Shown piece by piece: positions 41,722 through 50,117 of a DNA stretch of 64,000 bases. Origin of the DNA: Streptomyces sp. CB02980 (GTDB taxonomy: Bacteria > Actinomycetota > Actinomycetes > Streptomycetales > Streptomycetaceae); assembly GCF_014451325.2 (NCBI RefSeq), contig NZ_JACSCH020000009.1, positions 216,176-280,175 on the forward strand, in the 5' to 3' direction. Within the stretch, counting starts at the first letter, position 1, and every line of letters begins with the position of its first letter. The notes below the pieces were generated by a model. It made no database searches. It worked only from the letters and a program-made list of their open reading frames with translations, and was not told the DNA's origin. Position numbers and translations under genes: made by a program.

Positions 41722-42765
41722 ATGACAGCCGAGTCCGCACCCCCGCCCCGCGTCCGTCGCGTCGCCGTGATCGCCGCCCCGCCCGTCTCGATGTTCAACC
41801 TGGCCATCCCCGAGATGCTGTTCGGCAAGGTCGAGATCGACGGCGCACCCGGGTACGAGACCGTCATCTGCGCCCCCGACCCCGGACCCGTCACCACCAC
41901 CGGCGGTCTCGACCTGGTCGTCCCGCACGGCCTCGACGCCGTCGCCGGGGCCGACACCGTGGTCCTCGCGGGCAGCGGCTCGTACACCGACCCCGACCCG
42001 CGCATCCTCGGCGCGCTGCGCGGTGCCGCCACGGCCGGCAGCCGGATCGCCTCCATCTGCACCGGCGCCTTCGCGCTCGCCGAGGCCGGCCTGCTCGACG
42101 GCCGGGCCGCGACGACCTACTGGGCGTACAGCTCGCTGCTCGCCGCCCGCCATCCGGCCGTCGACCTCCAGGACGACGTGCTCTTCGTCCAGGACGGGCC
42201 CGTGCTGACCTCCTCCGGATACGCGGCGGGCATCGACCTCTGCCTGCACGTCATCCGCACCGACTACGGCGCCGCCGTCGCCAACACGGTCGCCCGGCTC
42301 GCCCTCGTCGCACCCGTACGGCCCGGCGGCCAGGCCCAGTTCACCCAGACCCCGCTGCCGCCCGAACGCGGGGTCTCGTTCGCCGCCACGCGCGCGTGGG
42401 CGATGGAACACCTCGACGAGCCGCTCGGCCTCACCGACCTCGCCCGGCACGCCGGTGTCTCCGTCCGCACCCTCTCCCGCCGCTTCCACGCCGAGACCGG
42501 CGTCAGCCCGCTCCAGTGGCTGCTGCACCAGCGCGTGGAGCGGGCGAAGGAGCTCCTGGAGACCACCTCGCTCGCCATGGACGGGGTGGCCCGCGCGAGC
42601 GGCCTCGGTACGGGGGACTCCCTGCGCCGGCACCTCCTGGGCCGCACGGGCCTCACCCCGAGCGCCTACCGGTCCTCCTTCAGCCGCCTGACGGCGGCGG
42701 GCGGGCCCGCCCCGGACGGCGCCGACCCGTCGCCGGTCGCCACGCCCGCGAGCACGCCCGCGTGA
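41722..42765 (+). CDS. GlxA family AraC-type regulator (DJ-1/PfpI sensor)
   Basis: 347 residues from ATG 41722, with GGAGG ten bases upstream (ATG 41701 is in frame but poor). Residues about 12-185 form a DJ-1/PfpI-like domain (PPVSMFNLAIPEMLFG, SICTGAFALAEAGLLDG with the nucleophile-elbow cysteine, TTYWAY), followed by HTH_18 (LTDLARHAGVSVRTLSRRF; GVARASGLGTGDSLRRHL). GlxA proteins read metabolites and control transporters or catabolic genes; the divergent DHA2 pump is the probable target. Confidence 0.92.
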   Translation: MTAESAPPPRVRRVAVIAAPPVSMFNLAIPEMLFGKVEIDGAPGYETVICAPDPGPVTTTGGLDLVVPHGLDAVAGADTVVLAGSGSYTDPDPRILGALRGAATAGSRIASICTGAFALAEAGLLDGRAATTYWAYSSLLAARHPAVDLQDDVLFVQDGPVLTSSGYAAGIDLCLHVIRTDYGAAVANTVARLALVAPVRPGGQAQFTQTPLPPERGVSFAATRAWAMEHLDEPLGLTDLARHAGVSVRTLSRRFHAETGVSPLQWLLHQRVERAKELLETTSLAMDGVARASGLGTGDSLRRHLLGRTGLTPSAYRSSFSRLTAAGGPAPDGADPSPVATPASTPA

Positions 42766-42833
42766 CCGCCCCGGCGGCGATCGCGCTCACCCCCGCCGCA
42801 ACCGCCCCGCCCTCCCGCGCGTCCTGAAGAACC

Positions 42834-43310
42834 ATGATCCGACTCGCCACTCCCGCCGATCTCGACGCCGTCGTCGCCCTCCACACCGAGGCCCGCGCCA
42901 CCTACTACCGAGGCCACATCCCCGACGCCGACTTCCTCGGACCCGGGGAGATCGCCCGCTCCCGGGCCGGCTGGGCCGCCGCCGTCGAGCGAGGGGCCGT
43001 CCTCTGCGCCGTACGGGACGGGGAGCTCGCGGGCATCGCCGCGTACGGGGAGCGCGACGGCCGCACACACCTCACCCAGCTCCACGTCCTCCCCGCCCGC
43101 TGGCGCGCGGGCGTCGGTACCGAGCTCCACGCGGCCTGCGTCGACGACTGGCGGGCCGCCGGGGTGACCGAGGCGCGCCTGGAGGTCTTCGAGAAGAACG
43201 AACGCGCCCAGGCCTTCTACGCCGCCCACGGCTGGACCCCCGACCCGGAAGCCCCGCGCGACGGCGACCACCTCGTGCTCCGGCTCACACTGGGACCGGA
43301 AACGGAATGA
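42834..43310 (+). CDS. GNAT family N-acetyltransferase
   Basis: 158 residues from ATG 42834. Acetyl-CoA loop LPARWRAGVGTELHAA, terminal motif NERAQAFYAAHGW, and N-terminal IRLATPADLDAVVALH are those of single-domain GNATs. Ribosome site is weak (GAAGAA). Substrate unknown. Confidence 0.87.
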   Translation: MIRLATPADLDAVVALHTEARATYYRGHIPDADFLGPGEIARSRAGWAAAVERGAVLCAVRDGELAGIAAYGERDGRTHLTQLHVLPARWRAGVGTELHAACVDDWRAAGVTEARLEVFEKNERAQAFYAAHGWTPDPEAPRDGDHLVLRLTLGPETE

Positions 43311-43383
43311 AATCCGCCGGTGGGGTCGTTGTCGCGACGGAACACCCCGAACACCCCGCCGCCGAACCCCGGAGAGAAGTCAC

Positions 43384-44091
43384 ATGCGCGTCGAGATCTG
43401 GAGCGACATCGCCTGCCCCTGGTGCTACATCGGCAAGGCCCGCTTCGAGAAGGGACTCGAGGCCTTCGCCCACCGCGAGGACGTCGAGGTCGTGCACCGC
43501 TCCTTCGAGCTCGACCCGAACCGCGCCAAGGGCGACACCGGCCCCGTCCTGGAGATGCTCGCCAGGAAGTACGGCCGCACCCTCGACGAGGCCCGCGCCA
43601 TGGAGGCGCACGTCGCGTCCAACGCGCACTCCGAGGGCCTCGGCTACCGCACCGAGGGCCGTGACCACGGCAACACCTTCGACATCCACCGGCTGCTCCA
43701 CCTCGCCAAGGACCGCGGGCTGCAGAACGAGCTCCTGGACCTGGCCTACCGCGCCAACTTCGCCGAGGAGCGCTCGGTCTTCGACACCGAGACCCTGGTG
43801 ACGCTGGGCGTCGAGGCCGGTCTCGACGAGGCCGAGGTGCGGGCCGTCCTCGCCGACGGCTCGGCCTATGCCGACGCCGTACGCGAGGACGAGCGCGAGG
43901 CAGCCGAACTCGGCGCGAACGGCGTGCCCTTCTTCGTGCTCGACCGCCGCTACGGCATCTCCGGCGGCCAGCCCGCCGAGGTCTTCACCCAGGCCCTCGA
44001 ACAGGCCTGGCAGGGCCGGGTCCTCCAGACCGTCGGCGGCGACGCGGCGGTCTGCGACACCGACGGCAGCTGCGAGGTCCCGGGCGCGTGA
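43384..44091 (+). CDS. DsbA family oxidoreductase, FrnE-like
   Basis: 235 residues from ATG 43384 with GGAGAGAAG upstream. Thioredoxin fold with CPWC redox centre at residues 11-14 (SDIACPWCYIGKARF), a helical insertion, and the cis-proline in NGVPFFVLDRRYGISGGQ. There is no signal peptide, so it is cytosolic, as in FrnE/2-hydroxychromene isomerase-like DsbA proteins linked to polyketide or oxidative-stress chemistry. The C-terminal CDTDGSCEV pair of cysteines is an extra possible redox site. Confidence 0.9.
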   Translation: MRVEIWSDIACPWCYIGKARFEKGLEAFAHREDVEVVHRSFELDPNRAKGDTGPVLEMLARKYGRTLDEARAMEAHVASNAHSEGLGYRTEGRDHGNTFDIHRLLHLAKDRGLQNELLDLAYRANFAEERSVFDTETLVTLGVEAGLDEAEVRAVLADGSAYADAVREDEREAAELGANGVPFFVLDRRYGISGGQPAEVFTQALEQAWQGRVLQTVGGDAAVCDTDGSCEVPGA

Positions 44092-44161
44092 TCGCCCACA
44101 CCCGACCCGGCGCATGATCGCCAGCACCCCCTCCCACCTGCGGCGATAAGCGCGGCTTGGA

Positions 44162-44206
44162 GATTCCCCACGACCGAACCCCATTGACGGGTGATCGTGG
44201 GGAATC
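44162..44206. repeat. 12-bp inverted repeat with 21-base loop upstream of the class V aminotransferase
   Basis: GATTCCCCACGA (44162-44173) recurs inverted at 44195-44206. The loop holds a further CCCATTGACGGGTG element. It ends 13 bases before the ATG, more like an operator or leader structure than a terminator. Confidence 0.65.
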
Positions 44207-44218
44207 CAGGGTGAGGGC

Positions 44219-45277
44219 ATGGAAACCCTGGAAAAGCCCCTCGGGGGCGCCGAGTTCGCGCCGAAGAACACCTACCTCAACACCTCCGCCTGCGGGCTGC
44301 TGCCGCGCCGCGCGATCGAGGCCGTCGTGCTCCTCGCGGAGGAGACCGCCGCCGGCCGGCCGGGCGGCGCCGGGGACTTCGAGGTCGTGAACGAGGCCCG
44401 CGCCACCTACGCCCGGCTCGTGGGCGTCGCGCCCGAGCGCGTCGCCGTCGGCAGCTCGGTCGCCGTGCACTGCGGCATGATCGCCCAGTCGATGCCCGCC
44501 GGGTCCGAGATCCTCTTCCCCGAGGGCGACTTCTCCTCCGTCATCACCCCCTTCACGATCCGCGGCGACCTCAGGACCCGGTTCGTGCCCCTCGACCGGC
44601 TCGCCGAGTCCGTCGGCCCCGACACGGCGCTCGTCGCCTTCTCGGCCGTGCAGTCGGCGGACGGCCGGACCGCGGACTTCGCGGCGATCCGGGCCGCTGC
44701 GGCAGCGCACGGCGCCCGGACCCTCCTGGACGCCACCCAGTCGGCCGGCTGGCTGCCGCTGCGCGCGGGGGAGTGGGACTACACGGTCGCCGGCGGCTAC
44801 AAGTACCTGCTCTGCCCACGCGGGGCGTCCTTCCTCACCGTCACCGAGGAGGCGCAGGACTCGCTCCTCGCGATCCACGCCAACTGGGTCACCGGCGAGG
44901 AGCTGTGGGTGAACAGCTACGGCCCGGTCCGTGAACTGGCCGCCAGCGCACGCCGCTTCGACGAGCCCGCGGCCTTCCTCTCGTACTACGGGGCGGCCCG
45001 CTCGCTCGCGCTCCTGGAGGAGATCGGCATCGAGCGGATCGAGGCCCACGTCAAGGGGCTTGCGGCCCGCTTCCGCGCCGGACTCGTCGCCCTCGGCCAC
45101 GCGCCGGTCATGGACGAGTCGGCGGTCGTCGCCGTCCCCGGCATCGGGGACCGCGAGGACGCGCTGCGCGAGGCCGACGTCCTGCTCTCCGCCCGCGCGG
45201 GCAATCTGCGCGCGTCCTTCCACCTGTACAACACGTCGGCGGACGTGGACCGCGCCCTGGAGGTCCTGGCGGGCTGA
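44219..45277 (+). CDS. Class V aminotransferase (PLP), selenocysteine-lyase/EgtE-like
   Basis: 352 residues from ATG 44219. Fold-type I class V: YLNTSACGLLP at the start, VAVGSSVAVHCG, LLDATQSAGWLPL (PLP aspartate) and VAGGYKYLLCPRGASFL with the Schiff-base lysine. The ASxxGLLP start and GYKYLL loop are like those of aminotransferases/C-S lyases of the EgtE/NifS-like group. Substrate cannot be read. A palindromic leader precedes it; it is convergent with the MarR gene. Confidence 0.82.
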   Translation: METLEKPLGGAEFAPKNTYLNTSACGLLPRRAIEAVVLLAEETAAGRPGGAGDFEVVNEARATYARLVGVAPERVAVGSSVAVHCGMIAQSMPAGSEILFPEGDFSSVITPFTIRGDLRTRFVPLDRLAESVGPDTALVAFSAVQSADGRTADFAAIRAAAAAHGARTLLDATQSAGWLPLRAGEWDYTVAGGYKYLLCPRGASFLTVTEEAQDSLLAIHANWVTGEELWVNSYGPVRELAASARRFDEPAAFLSYYGAARSLALLEEIGIERIEAHVKGLAARFRAGLVALGHAPVMDESAVVAVPGIGDREDALREADVLLSARAGNLRASFHLYNTSADVDRALEVLAG

Positions 45278-45416
45278 CACCCGTACCGCGCCCGTGGGGG
45301 GACGTAGACGCGAGGGTGCCGTGCGCCCGCGGGGGTGATGGGTCCGCGCGAGGGCGCCCCGCGCCCGCGGGAGAGGCGCGTCCGCGCGAGGGCGCCGTGC
45401 CTCCGGGGCGTCCCGC

Positions 45417-45926
45417 TCAGCAGCCGCGCGGCGGGGCCGGGCATTCGCCCGCCTCGCCCGCCTCCTCGCGCAGGTTGTCCGCCACGAGGCCGAGGAGCCG
45501 CGCCAGCTCGGCCCGGTCGTCCGGGCCGAGCCCGCTCAGGGAGGCCTGCTCCAGGTCGGACCAGACGCCCTCGACACCGGCGCGCAGCGACCGGCCCTCG
45601 TCCGTCGCCTCGACCAGGACCGCACGCCGGTCGGCGGGGTCGGGGCGGCGCAGGACGAGGCCGCAGTGCTCCATGCGCTGGAGCATCTTGGTCACCGTCG
45701 AGGCGTCGACCCCCAGGGACTGGATCAGCTCGGACTGGCGGACCGGTCCGCAGTCCCAGAGCCGCATCATCATCATCTCCTGGCCCGGGTAGAGGCCGAG
45801 CTCCCGCAGTCGCCGCCCGGCGGCGATCCGGTGCATCCGGGCCACCCCGGCCAGGGCGACGCTGACGGGGCCGCCGTGGGCGGCGGAGGGCGCCGTCTCG
45901 GTACAGACGGGGTCGGTTCCTGACAT
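45417..45926 (-). CDS. MarR family transcriptional regulator
   Basis: 169 residues from ATG 45926 (GAGGAG seven bases upstream). Winged helix: LYPGQEMMMMRLWDCGP, RQSELIQSLGVDASTVTKML, and wing with VLRRPDPADRRAVLVEATDEG. The C-terminus ends in ECPAPPRGC, with two cysteines besides C in HCG, which could sense oxidants or electrophiles. It is divergent from an old-yellow-enzyme gene, a common MarR-controlled detoxification pair. Confidence 0.9.
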   Translation of the reverse strand: MSGTDPVCTETAPSAAHGGPVSVALAGVARMHRIAAGRRLRELGLYPGQEMMMMRLWDCGPVRQSELIQSLGVDASTVTKMLQRMEHCGLVLRRPDPADRRAVLVEATDEGRSLRAGVEGVWSDLEQASLSGLGPDDRAELARLLGLVADNLREEAGEAGECPAPPRGC

Positions 45927-45954
45927 CGCGGGCTCCTCGTGAAGGTCTCCCCAC

Positions 45955-45989
45955 AGATTACCTTGGCTGGCCAAGCAATGGGTTACAGT
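45955..45989. promoter_or_regulatory. Shared MarR/OYE control region with palindrome
   Basis: CTTGGCTGGCCAAG (45962-45975) has perfect 6-bp arms. It lies between TAATCT on the minus strand (45955-45960, possible -10 for marR) and TACAGT on the plus strand (45984-45989, possible -10 for the OYE gene). A half-site CTTGGCC recurs near 46008. Confidence 0.6.
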
Positions 45990-46042
45990 GGCATCCGGGC
46001 CAGATACTTGGCCGACCACATAAGTTTGTGAAGGGGACAGCC

Positions 46043-47110
46043 ATGACCACCGCCTTCGACCCCGTCGACCTCGCAGGGACCCGGCTCGCCAACCGCATCG
46101 CGATGGCCCCGATGACCCGCAGCCGCGCCGAGGGGGACAGCCGCACCCCCACCGCGCTCGTCGCCGAGTACTACGCCCAGCGCGCCTCGGCCGGCCTGAT
46201 CATCACCGAGGGCACCCAGCCCAGCGCCGTCGGCCAGGGCTACCCCAACACCCCGGGCCTGCACAGCGCCGAGCAGATCGCCGCCTGGCGCGAGGTCACC
46301 GGCGCCGTCCACGAGCGCGGCGGAAAGATCTTCGTCCAGCTGATGCACGCCGGCCGGATCAGCCACCCCGTCGTCCTCGGCGACGGCCTCCACCCCGTCG
46401 GCCCGTCCGCCGTCGCCCCCAAGGGCCAGCTCTTCGCCGGCACCGGCCTCATCGACTTCGTCGCCCCGCGGGAGCTCACCGCCGACGAGATCCGGGAGAC
46501 GATCGCCGGCTTCGCCGAGGCCGCCCGCAACGCCGTCGACGCCGGCTTCGACGGCGTCGAGATCCACGGCGCCAACGGATATCTGATCCAGCAGTTCCTC
46601 GCCTCCGGCTCCAACCACCGCACCGACGAGTGGGGCGGCCCGGTCGAGAACCGCATCCGCCTCGCCGTCGAGGTCGTCAAGGCCGTCGCCGCCGAGATCG
46701 GCCCCGAGCGCACCGGCCTGCGGATCTCCCCGGCCAACACCTACAACGACATCGCCGAGACCGACACCGCGGAGCTCTACCCCGCCCTCGTCGCCGCGAT
46801 CGACCCCGTCGGCATCGCGTACCTGCACGTCACGGAGCCCGCGCCCGAGATCCGCGAGCTGACCCTCGCCCTGCGCAAGGCCTTCTCCGGCACGTTCATC
46901 CTCAACCCCTCCACCGAAGGGCCGACCGGCGCCGACGCGCTGACCCTGATCGAGGACGGCACCGCCGACCTCGTCGCGTACGGGGCGCTGTTCCTCGCCA
47001 ACCCCGACCTGCCCGCCCGACTGCGGTCCGGCGGCCCGTACAACACCCCGGACCCGGCGACCTTCTTCGGCGGCGACCACCGCGGCTACACCGACTACCC
47101 GGCGCTGTAA
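46043..47110 (+). CDS. Alkene reductase (old yellow enzyme family)
   Basis: 355 residues from ATG 46043. FMN TIM barrel of the OYE/NemA/XenA group: NRIAMAPMTRSRA, EGTQPSAVGQGYPNTPG, QLMHAGRISH, VEIHGANGYLIQQFL, NHRTDEWGG and GALFLANPDLPARL. It reduces activated C=C bonds, nitrate esters or quinones with NADPH. MarR control through the intergenic palindrome fits electrophile defence. Confidence 0.93.
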   Translation: MTTAFDPVDLAGTRLANRIAMAPMTRSRAEGDSRTPTALVAEYYAQRASAGLIITEGTQPSAVGQGYPNTPGLHSAEQIAAWREVTGAVHERGGKIFVQLMHAGRISHPVVLGDGLHPVGPSAVAPKGQLFAGTGLIDFVAPRELTADEIRETIAGFAEAARNAVDAGFDGVEIHGANGYLIQQFLASGSNHRTDEWGGPVENRIRLAVEVVKAVAAEIGPERTGLRISPANTYNDIAETDTAELYPALVAAIDPVGIAYLHVTEPAPEIRELTLALRKAFSGTFILNPSTEGPTGADALTLIEDGTADLVAYGALFLANPDLPARLRSGGPYNTPDPATFFGGDHRGYTDYPAL

Positions 47111-47159
47111 CCGGAACACCCGGAGCACCAGGAGCATCCGGGGCACACCCGAAGCGCGC

Positions 47160-47197
47160 GGAAGGGGCGGAGTCCGACACCGGACCCCGCCCCTTCC
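47160..47197. terminator. Bidirectional terminator after OYE gene
   Basis: A 17-bp stem with one mismatch (47160-47176 with 47181-47197) and loop ACAC between convergent genes. Confidence 0.82.
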
Positions 47198-47230
47198 CCG
47201 TCCCGTACGCAGTCGGCGTACGCGGATCGA

Positions 47231-48340
47231 TCAGACCGCCCAGGCCTCCGTGACCGCCCGGCGCGCACCCTCCAGGTCCACCGCGCGGCCCGCCTCGCCG
47301 AGCGCCGCGCCCAGGGCGGCCAGCGAGGACTGCACGGCGCCCGGAGTCGCGTCCACCCCGTAGTGGTTGACCCGGATCATCTCCTTGGCCAGCGCCCCGC
47401 CGCCCGCGATCAGCGGCAGCGACGGATCGGCGGCCAGCGCCTTCGCCACCAGCTCCGAGGCGTCCGTACCGGCCGGCACGCGCAGCGTCGTCGCGACCGG
47501 CGCCGCGTCCTTCGCCTCGTGGACGTACGGCTCCAGGCCGCCGCCCAGGGCCAGCGCGCCCGCCCGGGTCGCCGCCGCCGCGGCGGCGTGCCGCGCCATC
47601 AGCGCGTCCAGACCCTCCGCCTCGATCCGCTCCACACACGCCTCCAGGGCCAGCATCTCCAGCTGCGCCGGAGCGTGCAGCAGCGTCTTCCGGCCGCCGT
47701 CGATCCAGCGCTCCTTCCAGTCCAGGAGGGAGAGGTACGAGCGGCGCGGCGCGGCCGGGTTGGCGGCGAACCGCTCCCACGCCCGCGCGCTCACCGACAC
47801 CGCCGACACACCCGCGGGCCCGCCCATCGCCTTCTGCGCGCCGATGATGCACATGTCCACGCCCCAGGCGTCCGGCAGGACCGGCTCGGCGCCGATCGAC
47901 GCCACCGCGTCCAGGTAGAACAGGGCGCCGTGCGCCCGCACGACCTCACCGATCTCCGCCACCGGGTTGGTGTTGCCGGTCGCCGCCTCCGCGTGCACCA
48001 GGGACACGAAGTCGATCTCCGGGTGCGCGGCGAGCGCCTGCTCCACCTGCGCGGCCGTCACCGCCGCGTGGAAGGGCACCTCCAGGTCGACCACGGTCGC
48101 GCCGCAGTCCCGCAGCCAGTTGCCGAAGGTCTGCCCGTACGGCCCCGTGACCACGTTCAGGGCGGTCGATCCGGCCCGCGCACCGCTCCGGATGCACCCC
48201 TCAAGGGGGAGCAGCGCCTCGCCCTGGGTGATCACCACGTCCTGCTCCGTGGAGAGCAGCGCGGCCACCCGCCGCTCGATCGACGCGAAATGCGCGGCGG
48301 TCAGCGGGGCCAGGTCCAGGAGCGGATGTGTCACGGTCAC
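47231..48340 (-). CDS. Class V aminotransferase (alanine-glyoxylate/phosphonate type)
   Basis: 369 residues from ATG 48340. Fold-type I PLP enzyme: LNVVTGPYGQTFGNWLRDCG, SLVHAEAATGNTNPV, LDAVASIGAEPV with the PLP aspartate and GAQKAMGGPAG with the Schiff-base lysine, and a C-terminal IRVNHYGVDATPGAVQSSL. It resembles alanine-glyoxylate and serine-pyruvate transaminases. Substrate unknown; it has no operon partner and is divergent from the amidohydrolase at 48441. Confidence 0.85.
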   Translation of the reverse strand: MTVTHPLLDLAPLTAAHFASIERRVAALLSTEQDVVITQGEALLPLEGCIRSGARAGSTALNVVTGPYGQTFGNWLRDCGATVVDLEVPFHAAVTAAQVEQALAAHPEIDFVSLVHAEAATGNTNPVAEIGEVVRAHGALFYLDAVASIGAEPVLPDAWGVDMCIIGAQKAMGGPAGVSAVSVSARAWERFAANPAAPRRSYLSLLDWKERWIDGGRKTLLHAPAQLEMLALEACVERIEAEGLDALMARHAAAAAATRAGALALGGGLEPYVHEAKDAAPVATTLRVPAGTDASELVAKALAADPSLPLIAGGGALAKEMIRVNHYGVDATPGAVQSSLAALGAALGEAGRAVDLEGARRAVTEAWAV

Positions 48341-48440
48341 GGCGGTGCCTTCTTCGACTCGGATTCGTGCGGGCGGAACTCCGGATCAGGGTACCGAGGG
48401 GCCCTCCCCGGCCGGGGTCCCGTCCTCGTACAGTGCAGAC

Positions 48441-49526
48441 ATGAGTGATCGCGCGGTGCTGCACGTGAAGGGACGGGTGCTCGTCGGCCCCGAGGACGTA
48501 CGGGACGAACTGTGGTGCGTCGACGGGCGGGTCACCTTCGACCGGCCCGCCGCCGAGGCGGTCACCGTCGAGGGCTGGGTACTGCCCGGACTCGTCGACG
48601 CCCACTGCCACGTCGGCCTCGACCGGCACGGCCCCGTCGACGAGGCGACCAGTGAGAAGCAGGCCCTCACCGACCGGGACGCGGGCACCCTGCTGATCCG
48701 GGACGCGGGCTCGCCCTCCGACACCCGCTGGATCGACGAGCGGGAGGATCTGCCGAAGATCATCCGTGCGGGGCGGCACATCGCCCGCACCCGCCGCTAC
48801 ATCCGCAACTACGCCCACGAGATCGAGCCCGCCGACCTCGTCGCCTACGTCGGCCGCGAGGCCCGGCGCGGCGACGGCTGGGTCAAGCTCGTCGGCGACT
48901 GGATCGACCGCGAGGCCGGCGACCTCACCGCCTGCTGGCCGCGCGCCGAGGTCGGGGCGGCCATCGCCGAGGCCCACCGGCTCGGCGCCCGCGTCACCGC
49001 GCACTGCTTCGCCGAGGACTCGCTCCGTGACCTCGTCGAGGCCGGCATCGACTGCATCGAGCACGCCACCGGCCTCACCGAGGACACCATCCCGCTCTTC
49101 GCCGAGCGGGGCGTCGCGATCGTCCCGACCCTGGTCAACATCGCGACCTTCCCGCACCTCGCCGACGGCGGCGAGGAGAAGTTCCCCCGCTGGTCGGCCC
49201 ATATGCGGAGGCTGCACGAGCGCCGGTACGACACCGTGCGGGCCGCCTTCGACGCGGGCGTCCCGGTCTTCGTCGGCACCGACGCGGGCGGCTCCCTCGC
49301 CCACGGTCTGGTCGCCGAGGAGGTCGAGGAGCTGACGAAGGCCGGCATCCCGCCGATCGACGCGCTCGCGGCGACCGCCTGGGGAGCCAGGGCGTGGCTG
49401 GGGCGTCCCTCCCTGGAGGAGGGCGCCCCGGCCGACCTCGTCGTCTACGGCGAGGACCCGCGCGCGGACGTCCGCGTCCTCGCGGCACCGCGCCGGGTCG
49501 TCGTCAACGGGCGGGTGGTGGGGTAG
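48441..49526 (+). CDS. Amidohydrolase family protein
   Basis: 361 residues from ATG 48441. Imidazolone-propionase/prolidase-like two-metal barrel: LPGLVDAHCHVGLDRHG (metal histidines), WVKLVGDW with the likely carboxylated lysine, VTAHCFAED, CIEHATGL and FVGTDAGGSLAHG with the metal aspartate. It differs from the CodA-like paralogues at 19-23 kb in lacking HxHxDK. Members hydrolyse dipeptides, hydantoins or lactams; the substrate is open. Confidence 0.86.
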   Translation: MSDRAVLHVKGRVLVGPEDVRDELWCVDGRVTFDRPAAEAVTVEGWVLPGLVDAHCHVGLDRHGPVDEATSEKQALTDRDAGTLLIRDAGSPSDTRWIDEREDLPKIIRAGRHIARTRRYIRNYAHEIEPADLVAYVGREARRGDGWVKLVGDWIDREAGDLTACWPRAEVGAAIAEAHRLGARVTAHCFAEDSLRDLVEAGIDCIEHATGLTEDTIPLFAERGVAIVPTLVNIATFPHLADGGEEKFPRWSAHMRRLHERRYDTVRAAFDAGVPVFVGTDAGGSLAHGLVAEEVEELTKAGIPPIDALAATAWGARAWLGRPSLEEGAPADLVVYGEDPRADVRVLAAPRRVVVNGRVVG

Positions 49527-49547
49527 CCCCGCCGTGCCGCCGGATGA

Positions 49548-50117
49548 TCAGCGGCGGGTCAGGAAGGCCAGCCGGGCCTTCTTCTCCGGGATGAAGACCT
49601 CCGGCAGGTCCACCTCGGGCAGCAGGACCTCCGGGCCCAGCTCGAACCCGGCGCGCACCATGCGGGCGATCGCCTTCTCGTTGGAGGCGTCCGGCTCCAC
49701 GACCACACGGGAGTGGTCCCGCAGCGTGAAGCCGGCGAGCACGGACAGGAGCCGGCCGGTGAAGCCCGGCTGCGGGGCCGTGTTCGGCGCGATGAGGAAG
49801 TGGGCGCCGATGTCCCCGGGCTCCACCTCGTAGCACTCGCTGACGCGGTCGGCCTCGGGGTCGTACGTCTGGAGCAGGGCGACGGGCTCGTCGTCCAGGA
49901 TCACCAGGAAGCCGTGGTGGGTGGTGAGCGAGTCCAGGTGCGCGTAGACGTCCCGGACCTGCTCGACGGTGGTGCCGACCATGCCCCAGAAGCGCGACCG
50001 CTCCTCGTTGACCCAGGCGTGCAGGAGCGCGGCGTCGCGCTCCGGCTCGACGGGCCGGACCGTGACGGTGCCGAAGCCGTCGATGCTCCGGACGTAGGCG
50101 GCGGTGGCGGTGGTCAT
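49548..50117 (-). CDS. IucB/RhbD-like acyltransferase (siderophore-type GNAT)
   Basis: 189 residues from ATG 50117, overlapping the stop of the penicillin-acylase-family gene (ATGA). Acetyltransferase_8 features of N6-hydroxylysine/hydroxamate acyltransferases: VTVRPVEPERDAALLHAWVN, SRFWGM, DEPVALLQTYDP, ECYEVEPGDIGAHFLI, and RVVVEPDASNEKAI with MVRAGFELG. This family makes hydroxamate siderophores by acylating hydroxylated diamines or lysine. No hydroxylase or NIS synthetase gene is adjacent, so it probably modifies a siderophore or precursor made elsewhere, with the coupled hydrolase. Iron control comes through the box at 52427. Confidence 0.87.
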   Translation of the reverse strand: MTTATAAYVRSIDGFGTVTVRPVEPERDAALLHAWVNEERSRFWGMVGTTVEQVRDVYAHLDSLTTHHGFLVILDDEPVALLQTYDPEADRVSECYEVEPGDIGAHFLIAPNTAPQPGFTGRLLSVLAGFTLRDHSRVVVEPDASNEKAIARMVRAGFELGPEVLLPEVDLPEVFIPEKKARLAFLTRR

